Source of the DNA: Pseudisothecium myosuroides
Lineage: Eukaryota > Streptophyta > Bryopsida > Hypnales > Lembophyllaceae
Assembly: GCA_951799445.1 (NCBI GenBank)
Contig: OX637293.1
Location: 16,368,001-16,432,000 of the forward strand
Reading direction: 5' to 3'
DNA length: 64,000 nt
The notes under the pieces were generated by a model. It was not told the origin of the DNA. It did not search any database and worked only from the letters and a program-made list of their open reading frames with translations. Every line of letters starts with the position of its first letter. Position 1 is the first letter of the stretch. The translations under genes were made by a program, and so were the position numbers. This document shows, one piece after another, positions 23,102 through 35,587 of the stretch.

Positions 23102-26100
23102 CTAATGCCAACAAAATCTATGGTGGTTACAAATTCAATCCACAATATGCCAATAAGTTTCAAATTGCCCATGCTTCCAAAAAATTACGTATAATTTTAG
23201 AAAAGCATGATTGTAAAAATTTGTCTTCTATAATACTTAAAACTTGTAAATTGAGTTTTATCATGTAGTGAAGACTGTTGTAATCTGATTGACACCAAAA
23301 TGTTGAGTTTTTTTAAGTCCTAACCTTGCCTAAAGTTGCAGATCACCCCCTTGCCAAAAAAACTTGAAAGTCATGAATAAAGAAGGTCATGGAGGATTTC
23401 ACTACAAATCAACAGCTCCCAAAGAACACACCCAAATCCAAATTCTTAAATGATTGCGGAAGTCCCAAACAATTGTTGAAGTCAAGAGCAAAAAAACAGA
23501 TACCGATGGAGATAACTTTGCTATAGGAAAATTTGATGCTTTCTTGGAAAAGCTAAAAAGAAAGCTGAGGGCAAAGAAGTATGTGGCAAACAAACTATAG
23601 CCCTTGCAAACAAATCAACAAACTTTGATGCACCACATAGATACTCCAAATGATATAGGACCACCACCACTTGATCCAATAACAACTACTCAAGGTATTT
23701 TTTTATACGAATCTGCTATGCTATTGAAAGTGTAAATTGATGTTCTTCAAGAAAGAGCTACATACAATTGGTTTTTGAATTTATTCTACTTGCTATATGG
23801 TAAATGTTTTCATCAAGACAAACTTCTTTTAATGAGCTAGTGGGTTTCCCTACAAGCATGTTGCATTAGCTTTATATTCATCATTTCATGACTTCTATCA
23901 TCATGTTGCGCTGTTATGTTGTATTCTAATGTTCCACAGTGCTGCAATTTTGCCATTTGTTTTTGGTATATTGTAGCTGCACCCAAACAATATGGTAAAT
24001 TTATAAGAGCTAAGAAAAGAAAAGGATTGAAGAAAAAGACTCAAAAATCAAAGAATTGGATCATGCCCACAATACAACCAAATGACACTTTCACTATTAT
24101 GATGAGAGTCAAAAAGATTTTGCTGGTTGATTACAAAGGTCAAGCAACTATATATGAAGAAGATGCAAATGTAGTAGTCAAGCAAATGCTCCCTCATGCA
24201 ATAGAAGAGTAATTGTTACTTGAAATGCACATCAACTTCTAGCAAGAAGGCTTTGAATTGTTTGGTGAAATCATGGCACCAGAGTCTTGACATTCAGTCG
24301 GTAGTATGGACACTGTGAGCTTGGATTTGTTAGACTTTTTGGTGGCCGACCAACTTTGAAAAAAATTAAGCTCCATCCATCCAACTCTTGGCTTTTGTGA
24401 CACACGTTGAGGAGGCAATTTGGCATGACTTGCATATAAAGCAATGTACGCAGAGGACAACATGCATGCTAACTATAATGGTTGGAGCGTAGATTGAGTC
24501 AAACGGGTTGCCGTACTATCTAGACTACTAGTACCACATAGATTTCTCTCAGAAGCATTGTTCCATACTAGGGAGACTCCCTCATGGACACAAGGTGATA
24601 TTATAAGAGATTGAAGGCACGGATCAAATTAGTAGTAAAAAAATAGTGGTGTCTTTGCTTGGCCCCTACACATGTAAGAGAGTAATGTCTACATTGCATG
24701 TGGGCCTTATGAACATGCGTTTGTGAGCAAAGGTGGCCATGGATATGGTTGGCACAAGTGTATGCATTGCTTTAGTCCGAAGGCGCCGTTGAAATTCCAA
24801 GATGATGCAAAGGACTTTCTATGTGAATATGAAGAGGATGATTTGCACAACAACCTCAACATTGTAGAAGATGTTGAACAAGCAATAAGAGTAGCGTCTA
24901 ATAAGCGTCTTATGTAATTCTAGTATGTAAAGCTGTTAACCAAAACATGTATACATCATTTTCACAATTGCTTGGAGAACTGCTCTGTCCAAAACTTCCT
25001 TATTTCTAGTTCGAATATAGTTAATCGCAATGTTCCATGCAAACAATGCATTTTCAACCTTTAGCGGACCTTCTATCAGCTACCATCTTCATGTTCCATT
25101 TGACATCCATGTCTATCATGAGACATCCACAAAATAATCGTGTTTGTTTTGAGTAAAAAGGACAATTATTGTGAGTATGGATGTTTTTGTTCATCGTTAA
25201 TTTGTATGGTATACATATAAACGCTAAGTGATGGATGCTGACATGGTGGAAAACATTGCGGAAGGTGATGTGAAAGTCCCATGGATATCTAAAAAGATGT
25301 CTTCCAATGCTTGCTAAAAGTCTCACCATCCGCTCAATTTTACCAAATGCATGTCAAATAACATGTGGCAGAAGGTGACATTCACATGGAAATGAAGACA
25401 ATGTTGTGTTAGTTGATGTCTTTAGAAATGTCCAAAAGTCTTCATTGACATCTCCAAAACCAATGTGGACTATGTATGAAGATGACCCAGGATGTTGAAG
25501 AAGCAAGCCACATTAGCATTGATGATTGCCATGTCATCAATTTTCCACGTCACGTTCTACTTCATCATTTTTTGACAAAACTTAGCATGTGGCTGCCCTG
25601 AACCCCTCCTTTTTTTTAATCTCAGGATAAGCATTTTATTACAAACAACAATATAATAACTCTCACAAACTTATACTTAGTCAAAATGTATCTACTTGTT
25701 GACTTGGCAGTTTATATTTATTTAAACAATCCAGAAAACATTAGTATGTCTTTAGTGATGTCAAATAAAATGTCAACGTTAATGATAGCATCGACTTGTT
25801 TTTATACTAATTGGCCACCATTCTTTGCAACATCCCTGGAAATCTACCTTTACAGGCCATCAACCCTTTGATGTCTCATGTTTCATTGAACATCGTGCTT
25901 TTATGGCCAGACACCAAAAAAAACAGGGTTCTTTTGGTATCTTTGAGACCCACATCAACTAAAGTGTGCTTTGTGGGTTGTGTTTTGGCCTTGATAGACT
26001 TCTTTTTACAAACTGCCTTGTAGCTAGGTGAATTAATCTAAAGGGTTGAAAATTAGTTGAAAATTAAACACGTAAAGAAGGGGTTATAGACACATCTTAT

Positions 26101-27037
26101 TTTAATTTGTCAATGAAAAGTGACTAGGTTACTAATAGAATCCTCAACAAGTGGATACGTATTGGTGAATGGATAGATTGAGATAGAATCAAAACACATA
26201 CTAATTGGTACTAGAGTTGCAGTTTACTGAAGAAAAAAGAAACATAATTTGGATGATGTGTGTAGTAAGAATAATCTACTCCTTGGTTCCGCATTTAAGA
26301 AGACTCTCTTTCATCTTTTTTCCAAACAAGAAAGAAAGTACCCCTATCTTGGGTTGTTACTATCACGTCACATTTGGATGCCAAGATCTACGGATTCAAC
26401 CCCAACATCGTCAAGATCTTAAAAAAAAATTCCTAGACGGATTGTCCATCAAGCTAGACAGTCTAGACGGCTAATCCATCCAAGTCGATGGCCAGTCCGT
26501 CCCAATCGATAGACAAGCCAATTAAAATTTATTTATTTATTTATTGTTTGACATGAATCTTAACATGTTAGGATGCGTCCGGATTGACGATGATAGACAT
26601 CGTGACGGGAAAAGCTAGCATCACATCTAGATGGAAAACCTTGCCTCTATTTGAGCCATCCAATCTTAATCACTTTCCTTGTTTTCATGAGTAAGTTGGC
26701 TTATGATTTTTTTCCTTGGTTGCGCCTTATAGTAAGCGCCAAGCAGAGGTCTTGCGGATAGCTCGGCGGATAGTCATTCGAAAACCCCAACCTACAATAG
26801 TAACAAGAACTCCCTTCAAAGTTCTTAGAGTCCCCTCTTTTTGCCTTCAAACCTCCTTTCATGGAGGTAAGCCAACTTCTCCGTGTTCTATTTCTACTTC
26901 ATCAATCCCTAGTTGCCTACATTGTTTATACCGATTTGCTCTTCGGCTGCTCCTCCCATGCCTTTCAAGAATTTTGGTGTAGTTTTTTTAATTTTTACTA
27001 TCGTTAAGGAAGAGAGTGACTTGATTCTTTGAGCCAT
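23102..27037. other. Region with no recognisable gene
   Basis: Scattered short frames occur. The best is a Lys-rich 98-codon frame at 23916-24212, containing KKRKGLKKKTQKSKNW; another is at 24723-24917. Neither shows a domain I know, and no splice model connects them convincingly. They could be remnants of an old transposon ORF interrupted by the hairpin at 22735. A short ATTT repeat sits at 26528-26547. Confidence 0.5.
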
Positions 27038-27773
27038 GGGTGATTGCACGAAACACATGTACTATCCGTTGCGTTTTGCAATAATACTCATGATTTTTTC
27101 TGGAGTACTTTAAAATTAGAAAATCAATTTTTAAAAAAATTAAAAAATATGTCCAATGTATGCACCTTTAAGATGAAGGCAACCACCAAAGGAAATTCAT
27201 TAAAAAATTCTCTAAGTAGGAGAACTAGAAAAGTGCCAAATCTAAAGAAAATACATACTTTGATGTTTTAATCAATAGAAAGTAGGAAAAAACTTAAATT
27301 AAAAAAATAAAAAATTGCTCATTTGTAACAATTCTATGGAGATGGTCATTCACCAAAATAACCTCCAAAATATTTTTTTACATGTTTCAAAATGCAAGTA
27401 GAAAGGGGCTCACTTTGTGGTCTTCTACATCACATAAAATTGAGTATTTTTAGAATTTCTTTGGACACTAGCTACAAGTCTACTAGAAGACCATTTCTAC
27501 CAAATTTCAGCTCCAAGTTCGTTTCTATGGGTACTAAATAGTACTAAAAAAACTCCAAATTGGCATTTGTGACATAATATTGGGGGCTATTATAAAATAA
27601 TAAAACATTTTTTTAAAATTCCAAAAAAATAGACAAGGTGTATAATAGTCATAAGTACCTTGTCTATGAATTTTGAATCATTTGGAGTCAAAATCCAAAA
27701 ATTATGGCCAAAAAACTAATCAACACGTGACGTGTGATAGAAAATAGTACAAGTATGTCATGCAATCACCCCC
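27038..27773 (-). mobile_element. TIR element, GGTGATTGCA family, inverted copy
   Basis: It is the reverse complement of the elements at 5383 and 20740, with the same order of internal blocks (for example ATAATATTGGGGGCTATT here against AATAGCCCCCAATAATAT there). Ends are GGGTGATTGCACGAAACAC and TGCAATCACCC. About 735 bp, with no ORF of note. Confidence 0.8.
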
Positions 27774-28460
27774 ATCCATTTGAATTGTCCATCTGAGCTG
27801 TCAATTTGTCACCAAGATGCAATTACAACTTACCATGTGTCGCATGCCACTAACTCAATAATATATGATTGAACAATGATTATAGTGGAGCCACCCATAA
27901 CCGACCGAATAAGCACCTGCGGACATGATGTGGGGTACTTGAAGGCAAAAGAAAAATTCTTGCAGGTGTAGAGATAGAAATGATGGGGATTGTCCAAATT
28001 TCGAGAATTTTATCACCCAAAGTCAATTTACAGTGAATTTGCAAGGCAAAAGTTGCACTGGACCCATGTCCAACATGTAGAGTCTTGGAAAATTGCTCAG
28101 AGAGTGAATAACTCATGTTTAGTGAGTCACAGAAAATGAGGACCATGTGTCATGGCCTTTGGGTTTGCATGCAGTACTTTAGCCAAAATTAATCACAAAA
28201 ACTACAACAGATTTGTCTCTACTATCTCACCGTTTGTTGTACTTGGACCACCCTACTTACTGGCCATGGGATGCTGGTTGGTGATGGGTGGCTCTACCAT
28301 AGCCAATATTATAAAAAATGACTACATTATGACTACAATGATTGGTGAACAATGACTACACAATGACTAAACCATACCTAAATTACAACTAGTCCTAGTT
28401 AGAAGTGCCAACGTAGAAATTATTTATTTCAGATTCCAACTTGTCCTAGTAGCAATCATT

Positions 28461-28610
28461 CACTACAAAAAAACAATGTCTGAATTGACAAGTTCGATTA
28501 GACTAACTGTGTCCAAATTGACTAACTGTATCCAAATTGACTAAAAAATGTCCGAATTGACAAAAATTGACAAAAAAGAATGTCCAAATTGACATTGTTC
28601 TCTTGTAGTG
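28461..28610. mobile_element. Small CACTA-type MITE
   Basis: It starts CACTACAAAAAAACAATGTC and ends GACATTGTTCTCTTGTAGTG; 150 bp with internal repeats of the word GTCCAAATTGACTAA. Flanking triplets are ATT and ACT, so the target duplication is imperfect. Confidence 0.7.
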
Positions 28611-30764
28611 ACTCTTAAGTTATTTTGTAGTTTGTTACTGCGTTTAGTTTATAACTAAACAATTGAAAAATGACTGGACGCAATCCACATCAATGATAGA
28701 AGTTCAAAATGCAAATTGAACTATAGATAAAACCAATTTTTGTTGTTAGTCTCATCTAGACGTCATCCACTAGTTATTTGAACTTGTAAACAATGACTAC
28801 TAACAATGCATGACACATCTGCTTTGGCACCATTTTAATGTTTGGCAATCATTGTTTAGTAATTTTTCAGTAACTAATTATTTCTTCATTGGTTACATTT
28901 GACCCTCTTTTCTACTAGTGAGGAAGACGGGATTCTTATTTTTATAGTTCTCTTTTTGCATTCCAACTATTAGTAGCCATAAGCAACATATGGTGATGGC
29001 AAGAGAATACTATTGTTTGTAACGAGAGCAACTATGTTGTTAGATTAGGTTTCTTTGGGAACAAAATGAAATTTGTATTGAATTGAATGAAAGAGCTGAC
29101 ACCTTTGGTGCTGTAAAATGATTTTTAGTATGTGGTGCTTGTGGTGGTTTGTTGTTCAATTTTAGATGGGAGATTGTAATGTAGAGTAGTGGTACTTTTT
29201 GGAGTTTGTATCATCAATCCAATCGCTAGAGTTTGGATGATGGACCTGCATTGCATTATTGAGGGAGTTTGATGGACAAGATTAAAGGCTTATTATGCTC
29301 GTCTCACCAATTTCTAGTGGAATTAAACTTTCTAGCGCTGTGGTCGGAATTGATTGTGGTCTTCTCGTTTATCCATTACTCATTTTTTTCCATTATTAAT
29401 CTAGGTTGTTTTAAATTTTGGGGCTACCTAGACCTTTCCCAAATCCTAGACATCAATTTTCTAATTCTTACAACTTCCTTGAGGCATAGAAATTTTAGAT
29501 TCATTTTTGGTGATTACATAAAGCTTTTGAAGATTCCTTTTTTGCACAACAAAGTTTTCCAGAGAGGTGGAAGTGAGGTTCTCCTCACATTTACAAAGCT
29601 GTATATTGATTTTTTGTGGTTCTATCAGAAATCTATAAAGTATACATAAAAATGTGTGAACCATCACTATTGACTGTCTAATTTGATAGATTGAAGAAAA
29701 ATGTGTCTGCCGCAACCAGCTCATATACGACTATGTGTTGCAGAGTAGTCATAGAATGAAGTGCAGGGTTACGGAACCATAACAGAGTAGTCATTTAGAT
29801 TTAATGTGGTAACCACTTCCCGTCCCCAATCGGCCTCCCACCAGGTCTTTGTGTTGGCTTTGCTTGGATGGATCTGGCAAAAAGTCCTTTGTCCCAAGAT
29901 TGCCAATATTTCCAAGGCTCCTTTGGTTTAGCTATTGTGAGCTTCCGCTTGGCAAGCTTTGTTTGCTAGCAATACATGCAAGAGTGGGCTAAATTTGCGT
30001 CATAAGAGAAGCCATAGAGACACTTATTTAACTATCTTCATGTTGCAAGCAAGGTGCCACTCTACCAGGAACTCACCCACGTTTTCTACGACAAGCTTAC
30101 AACCATTTATATTACTTATAAAAATATATTATATAAGTTACAATGAATAACAAGTAGATAATAAGTCAAATTATAAACACAGGTATGCTCATCTAGATGC
30201 TAGTTTTAATTTTTTAAATATTTAAGCATTAGAAAATAAATAAAAGTAAAATAAAATAAAATAAATATTAAGGCAAATTATTTTTTAAAGGTGTGCATTT
30301 GTTTTACAAATCAAATCCAAATAAAATTATAATTTTCTAATTGGAATTGTAATTTTTGCAAATTTTTGAAGTGGTATGCTTTGAAATTACAAAACTACCT
30401 AGAGAGTAGAGTCATAAATGTCCTATAAACAAGTTATACTAACCGCAATTCCATGTACCTAATGGCCCTGAATTCCTCATTGCATGGAGTATCTCATAAT
30501 ACATTGAAAAAGGGTAGTATTTCTTTTCCTTAAGTAGTGTGGGGTTGAGTACTTACCAATAAAAGATTGACACGTTATCCCATGTTGGCATTATTGCACT
30601 GATCTTGTTAGAAAATGAATGGATTTGGGCAGTGAACAGAGTTGGGCTAGTCTACCTTAGTGGAACTACAACAAGTGGATGATGACAAGAGTAGCACCCT
30701 TAGCAAGCAAGCAATTGTTAGAGCATCTCCACTCTTTCCCTAAAAAAGGTTCAAGGGTGGTGTA
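28611..30764. other. AT-rich region, no gene; one CACTA end remnant
   Basis: The word GAAAAATGTGTCTGCCGCAA at about 29696 closely matches the left end of the element at 30765 but lacks the CACTAC tip, so it is a broken relative. Motifs of the type AATGACTAC recur around 28311-28370 and 28670-28810. The 126-codon frame at 29269-29649 is hydrophobic AT-rich sequence with no domain and is probably chance. Confidence 0.5.
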
Positions 30765-32061
30765 TCACTACAAGAAAAATGTGTCCGCCACAACCAACTG
30801 AACTATTATTAGGTGTTTTAAATGACTATAGTACAACTGCAACTCTATAATTGCACATGCAGTGTGATGAGGCAGAGGACTAATCATTCTGTAGTCATAT
30901 GGATGAAGATTATGGTGGCCGTGATCAAGCACTCCTTTCATCCGGTGATTTTCAATGAGTAACTCATTCAAAGGCGTGACATGGACCTCTAAAGCCCTGT
31001 GGTCCACCGTCTTAGTCGTAGATTAGTTGCGCTCCGACTGCGTAATGACTGCTTCTATCTCTATGAACGACTACAACATTACTCGGAAATGACTGCAAAG
31101 CCCAAGTGTGAACTACCTTACTTAGGCAATCATTTTCAATCCATTTAGCAAATTTGTCTATAACTTTTGATTTGAGGCTCAAAATGTAAAATGGATTTTT
31201 GGAAATGAAAGTGAGATTGATTTCCTAACTTTTATTAGTTCAAAGTTTTTTGGAAAAAATTAATCTACTATACCTCAATGAAGTCTGAAATATTATTTGT
31301 AACACAATTCTTGCATTTTACATATCCCACATCATTTGGCTTGCCTACTACTACCCCACTTCTATAAAAGGCTTGTCATTTCATCTCTTCATACTTACCC
31401 ACTAAGTGGATTTGGAAGTCATGCAAGACATAAATCAAATATGGTGTATATTGTATGATGTATTATATATGGTATATTGTGTATGGTATACTATATTTGG
31501 TATATGGTGTATTGTATTTGGAATATGGTGTATTGTTGTGAAACTTTGAATGTACTCATATGTGACTATAAAATGACTAGTCCCCATCTATACTTGGAAA
31601 CAACTACGAGCGTCACTTAAAAATGACTGGACAATCTTGAAAGTACATCCTACAAATGATTGGACACATGTCAAAGCGTCATTTGTGCATTGAAGATAAA
31701 ACAACAATAATAACTAAAGAATAACTGGACACTTTTCAACCTTGCATTGGTCAACACAACTCCCTCACAACTACAAAATGACTATAGAATGACTCACACA
31801 AAGGTCCTTGTCAACAGCAGTCAACCAAATTTTTCAAAAAATGGGCAACTGCCCGGCCTTTCCAAAAAAAATTGTCCCTAAACTTCATGGATGAACAGCC
31901 ATCTGCAAATACGGTTGGTGATATAAAAACCCCAGTCATTGTCCTAAAAGACTGGTCCACAACGACTGGGGCTCCAAAAAAATGGACACAATCATAGATG
32001 TCCTAAATGACTGAAAATGCAGTCATTTACATAGTCATAAAATGTTGAAATTCTTGTAGTG
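30765..32061. mobile_element. Non-autonomous CACTA element, 1.3 kb, TSD TAT
   Basis: Left end CACTACAAGAAAAATGTGTC, right end GAAATTCTTGTAGTG. The flanking triplet is TAT on both sides (30762-30764 and 32062-32064), as expected for the CACTA (EnSpm) superfamily. Both subterminal regions carry many copies of AAATGACTGGAC or AATGACTA-like words in both orientations, the typical arrangement of transposase-binding motifs. There is no coding sequence, so it would depend on a partner elsewhere. Confidence 0.85.
31440..31537. repeat. Minisatellite of TATGGTGTATTGTAT-like units
   Basis: Imperfect tandem units built on GTATATGGTGTATTGTAT, about 18-22 bp each and four to five of them, inside the CACTA element. 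Confidence 0.7.
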
Positions 32062-32447
32062 TATAGTGAACCCGGGCAGCTTCTAGTCCTTCATTGTGAT
32101 CATCCAATTTGGCCTTGTGACCTTGGCCACAGGAAAACAAACTGCTTGACCGCAATGGTCCAGAGCCCACTCACTTCTCTCACTATCCACTTTTTCGTCA
32201 GAGAATACTTGTCGTGACCTATTTGCACACTTGATTTGGTTTAAGTGCCAAAGCATTGAGTAGTGTCGCACAATCAACAGTGTCAAGAAATTAATTGAAA
32301 ATTTGGAAATTAAGAACAAATATTGACATTGACAGTCCCAAGGTGGGACTTGAGTGTGGGTATGGCCAGGGAAGTAAGGTAAGAGCATCCAATGGCGTCA
32401 GTGTACCCAATGGCGTCAGATTCTACACATGATGAAAATTTTTGAAC

Positions 32448-33377
32448 TTAATCCCTAAAGGCCCAAGGCCTTTTTTCTGCCCAAAAACACTCAAAACTGC
32501 CATTTCTATAGCAAAAAGTACAAAAAAATTAAAATTGTTTTTTTTTCACATCTAATTGTAGGATCTTACACCTAATTGGTATAAGAATGTGTGGAAAAAA
32601 TTTCAGAATTTTTGACCGCACAGATTGCAAGATATCTGCGTTTAAAGTGGAAAAAACAAGTTTTTCAGCACATTGCGGGACCAGATTTTTTGACTTTAAA
32701 CATTTTTAACTTAAAACTTTTGCACTACAACGTTTTGAGCTTTAAATCATTATAGTAGAGAATTGAGTTGAGAGTCTAGGGAAAAAAAAAAAAATTCAAA
32801 AAAACTTAATTATCATTCTTAAAAAAATTGTTAAGTAGAAGTAGGTACAAGATAGAAGGAAAATCTAAAATATTCATATATATTAGATGGAATTAAAATG
32901 CACTAATCCCAATGGTGATTGTTCTAGCAAGTAAGCTAAACCATTCCAAAAAAAAAAATTGAAAAAATTACAAAAATTGCATTCCGAAATGAACCCTACA
33001 AGTTATTTTTTTCAAGAAGATGCTCTAACTACCCGAAAAACAAGAATGTCCATAACTTCCTCATAACAAATCCAAATGAAATGAATCAAACCTTTCCAGA
33101 TAGACAAAAATATAATCTATGAGAAAAAAAATATTTCAAAAAATATTTCAAAATTTTGCAAAATTTTTTTGCTGCCCCCCGTCCCCACGCATTCCAAGAA
33201 ATGGCATAACTTCTCGCTCAAAGGTCCGATTTCAATTTTTTTTTTCTGCCACGTACCTCTCTCAATTCTTCATGTTCACAAAAAGTTTCAAAAAAATCAA
33301 GAGAAAATTTCAGCAAAAAGGTACATGCCCGAAAACGCATTTGTCCCCCGAAGGGACAATGGGCTTTTAGGGGTTAA
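32448..33377. mobile_element. TTAA-bounded TIR element E3
   Basis: TTAA then TCCCTAAAGGCCCAAGGCC on the left; GGGCTTTTAGGGG then TTAA on the right. About 922 bp, AT-rich. Frames of 72-83 codons near 33119-33387 look like chance. Its terminal motif matches E2, E4 and E5. Confidence 0.7.
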
Positions 33378-33450
33378 ATGTAGGTAGACCATAGATAGCT
33401 TATTTTTTTTTACCTAAATGATAAGCTATCTATAGTCTACCTACATTTAA
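33374..33450. repeat. 77-bp TTAA-ended hairpin
   Basis: It reads TTAAATGTAGGTAGACCATA and returns as its inverse, ending TACCTACATTTAA. Its first TTAA is the same four bases as the right boundary of E3, so it appears to have been added at that site. Confidence 0.75.
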
Positions 33451-33837
33451 GTTCTGAAATCAATGCCTTACCTAGTTTCTGACGCCATTGGGTACACTGA
33501 CGCCATTGGGTGCTCCTACCTTACTAGGTGCAAGCCACTTTTTCATTTTAGGAGCCTGCCACAGGTACTTCCATGTGCTGATTTTGTCTATTTTTTATTT
33601 TTTATAAATTTTATTTGATCCAAAATGATGATTTTGATCCATTTTAACTCAAAAGTCCAGGGCAAGGCTGGAGAATGACGCTCTTACCAAGCAAGTGCTG
33701 CACACAGAAAAGTCAATAATAAAGAAAGGTCTGCGCTGGCTGGTAGCTTCAGTCTCGAGAGCACAAGAGCTTTGACAGAAATATGCAGCTCTCAATTACC
33801 AGTACCACCCTGCGCCTCTGTTCAGGTACATAGAAGA

Positions 33838-34038
33838 TGTTGGAAAACGCTCCAGTGTCGATACAACTTCGACTGTAGAACTGTAGACTGTAGAACTTCA
33901 TTCATCTTCTCCGTAGATTAAGTTACTGTAGATTCATCGATCATGTATGTAGTGTATATATTTGTTCTTTGTTATGTTGTTAATTAATTTCATTGTGCTT
34001 ATCCAGAGCACCGCTTAAGCAACCTTGAGTTCACAACA
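33838..34038 (+). repeat. Copia 5' LTR
   Basis: 201 bp, beginning TGTTGGAAAACGCTCCAG and ending GAGTTCACAACA. It is followed directly by the tRNA primer-binding site. It lacks a 17-bp internal duplication (around ACTAAGTCGACTGTAGAAC) that the 3' LTR has. Confidence 0.95.
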
Positions 34039-34050
34039 TGGTATCAGAGC
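34039..34050 (+). promoter_or_regulatory. Copia primer-binding site
   Basis: TGGTATCAGAGC, the standard plant retrotransposon complement of initiator Met-tRNA, starts immediately after the 5' LTR. Confidence 0.95.
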
Positions 34051-34236
34051 ATGTAGAAGCTTAGGTAGATAAGAGCGTGTAGAAGCATAGGCTTACAGAA
34101 GAACAACACTTGCTCAGGAAGAAAGTCCGAAGAGCGTAGTAGCAAAGGTACCGTAGTATCTTAGCAGAAAACTAGAATACCACCAGAGAGTGAAGGTCGA
34201 TCTAGCTGAATAGAAACGACAAGACAGCGATTGCAG

Positions 34237-35575
34237 ATGGCAGAAGGTTCAAGTGTAACCTTTAGAGAGGCAGACAAGCTAAAAGGCTTGGCTAACTATT
34301 ATGTTTGGTCTTTGAAAATGAGAGCAATGCTAAGGGCAGAAAGTCAGTGGGGGATTACTGAAGTAGAGCAGAACCCTGCCGCATATCCAGTCACCATCGA
34401 TGGCGATGCATTCACCGAAGCACAAATGAAGAAGAAGAAAGCGTTGGCATGCAGACTCATACTACTTTCTGTTTCTGACGATCTGGTTGATCTGATTGCA
34501 GACTATTCGGACCCAGCCCAATGTTGGAGAGCGCTGAAGGATCAATTTCAATCGGGGGATCAATCTCAGATCCTCACTTTGATGGGCTAGCTCCAATCGT
34601 TAAAAATGACTGAAGGTGGATCCGTAGAGGAGTACATCAAACGAGCAAGGGAATTAAAGAATCGTCTTGGCAATATGGAAGAGAAGCTATCTGATCGCAA
34701 CGTCAATCAAATAGTTTTGAATGGACTACCGAGATCGTACGAAAGTACGATCCAAACACTTACTCATCTGAATGCAACCATGTCATTTGAGAAACTCAAT
34801 GCTTCCTTGATGTCAGAATCGCACCGGAGGCAACATCGTCAACAGCAGTTAGGAGAAGATGAGGCACTTGCGGCAACTCACAAGCGAGAGAACCAACTGT
34901 CGCAAGGACGTGGAAATCGATCTCAATCTCATCGAGGGAGGGGGTACCCATTCCGAGGCTTCCCAAGCTTCCCAGGACACGGATACCCAGGAGGTCGTGG
35001 ATATTCTGGACGAGGTTACTTTAGACCTCCGTTCACAGCAAGGCCACCGATTTATTGCTACAATTGTGGGAAACGAGGGCATATAGCAAGAGACTGCCGA
35101 CTTCCGCAAAACCAACAGCAAGAAGGAAACTCCCAACACTACAAGAGAAAGGGGTGTTTTAAGTAGTGTCCTAGACATCACGTCTTTTAAGTAACGTCTT
35201 TTAAGTAAGTTTTTAAGTAAAATTTACTAAAAAGATTGTCTTTTTAGAAAAATTTTACTTAAAAACTTACTTAAAAGACGTTACTTAAAAGACGTGATGT
35301 CTAGGACACTACTTAAAACACCCCTTTCTCTTGTAGTGCAAGGAGGTACAAACTTTGCTAATTCCGCTGAGTTCTTCGAATCGCACTTAGCTCAATCGTA
35401 TTATGATCCATACTACCATGGTGCATGGGATAATGGACCTTGGTACTTAGACAGTGGTGCATCAGGGCACATAGCCTCTGACTATCACAAATTCGATCAG
35501 GAACCCAGTACCTCAGGAGTAGAGATTAGAGAAATTAAAACGGGTGGAGGTGAATCTCATCCCGTGAAGGGATAA
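34237..35575 (+). pseudogene. Copia gag and aspartic protease, disrupted
   Basis: Gag begins at the ATG at 34237. A zinc knuckle of the CX2CX4HX4C type is at 35056-35097, after a Gly/Arg-rich segment. The protease active-site motif DSGASGH follows in the frame restarting after the MITE (WYLDSGASGH, about 35441-35470). Breaks: TAG at 34588-34590, where reading otherwise continues in the same frame; a 202-bp CACTA MITE at 35137-35338; and TAA at 35573-35575, again with the same frame continuing. The MITE sits between codons, so the flanking frames agree if it is ignored. Confidence 0.93.
35137..35338. mobile_element. CACTA-type MITE inside copia gag, TSD CAA
   Basis: It starts CACTACAAGAGAAAGGGGTG and ends with the inverse CACCCCTTTCTCTTGTAGTG. 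The 3-bp duplication CAA is perfect (35134-35136 and 35339-35341). The 202-bp element is one long inverted repeat and is nearly identical to 20863-21065. Its short frames on either strand are MITE sequence, not extra protein. Confidence 0.95.
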
Positions 35576-35587
35576 GGAAATGCAACC

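Larger units (their letters stand above)
32373..33525. mobile_element. TIR element with ~47-bp ends, host of nested insertions
   Basis: The left end is AGTAAGGTAAGAGCATCCAA then TGGCGTCAGTGTACCCAATGG. The right end is the inverse with three or four differences (reverse complement AGTAAGGTAGGAGCACCCAA). Each end holds two copies of CCCAATGGCGTCAG-like sequence. The TTAA element 32448-33377 and a small hairpin (33374-33450) occupy almost the whole interior. Superfamily uncertain. Confidence 0.7.

Noticed and set aside
23916..24917. Lys-rich frames as a transposase remnant
   Set aside because: No catalytic motif or terminal repeats could be tied to them.
29269..29649. 126-codon frame
   Set aside because: It reads as hydrophobic, AT-driven sequence without motif, splice partner or duplicate; probably chance.
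34849..35181. 110-codon antisense frame across copia gag and the MITE
   Set aside because: It is the antisense shadow of the Gly/Arg-rich gag region; no separate coding signal.
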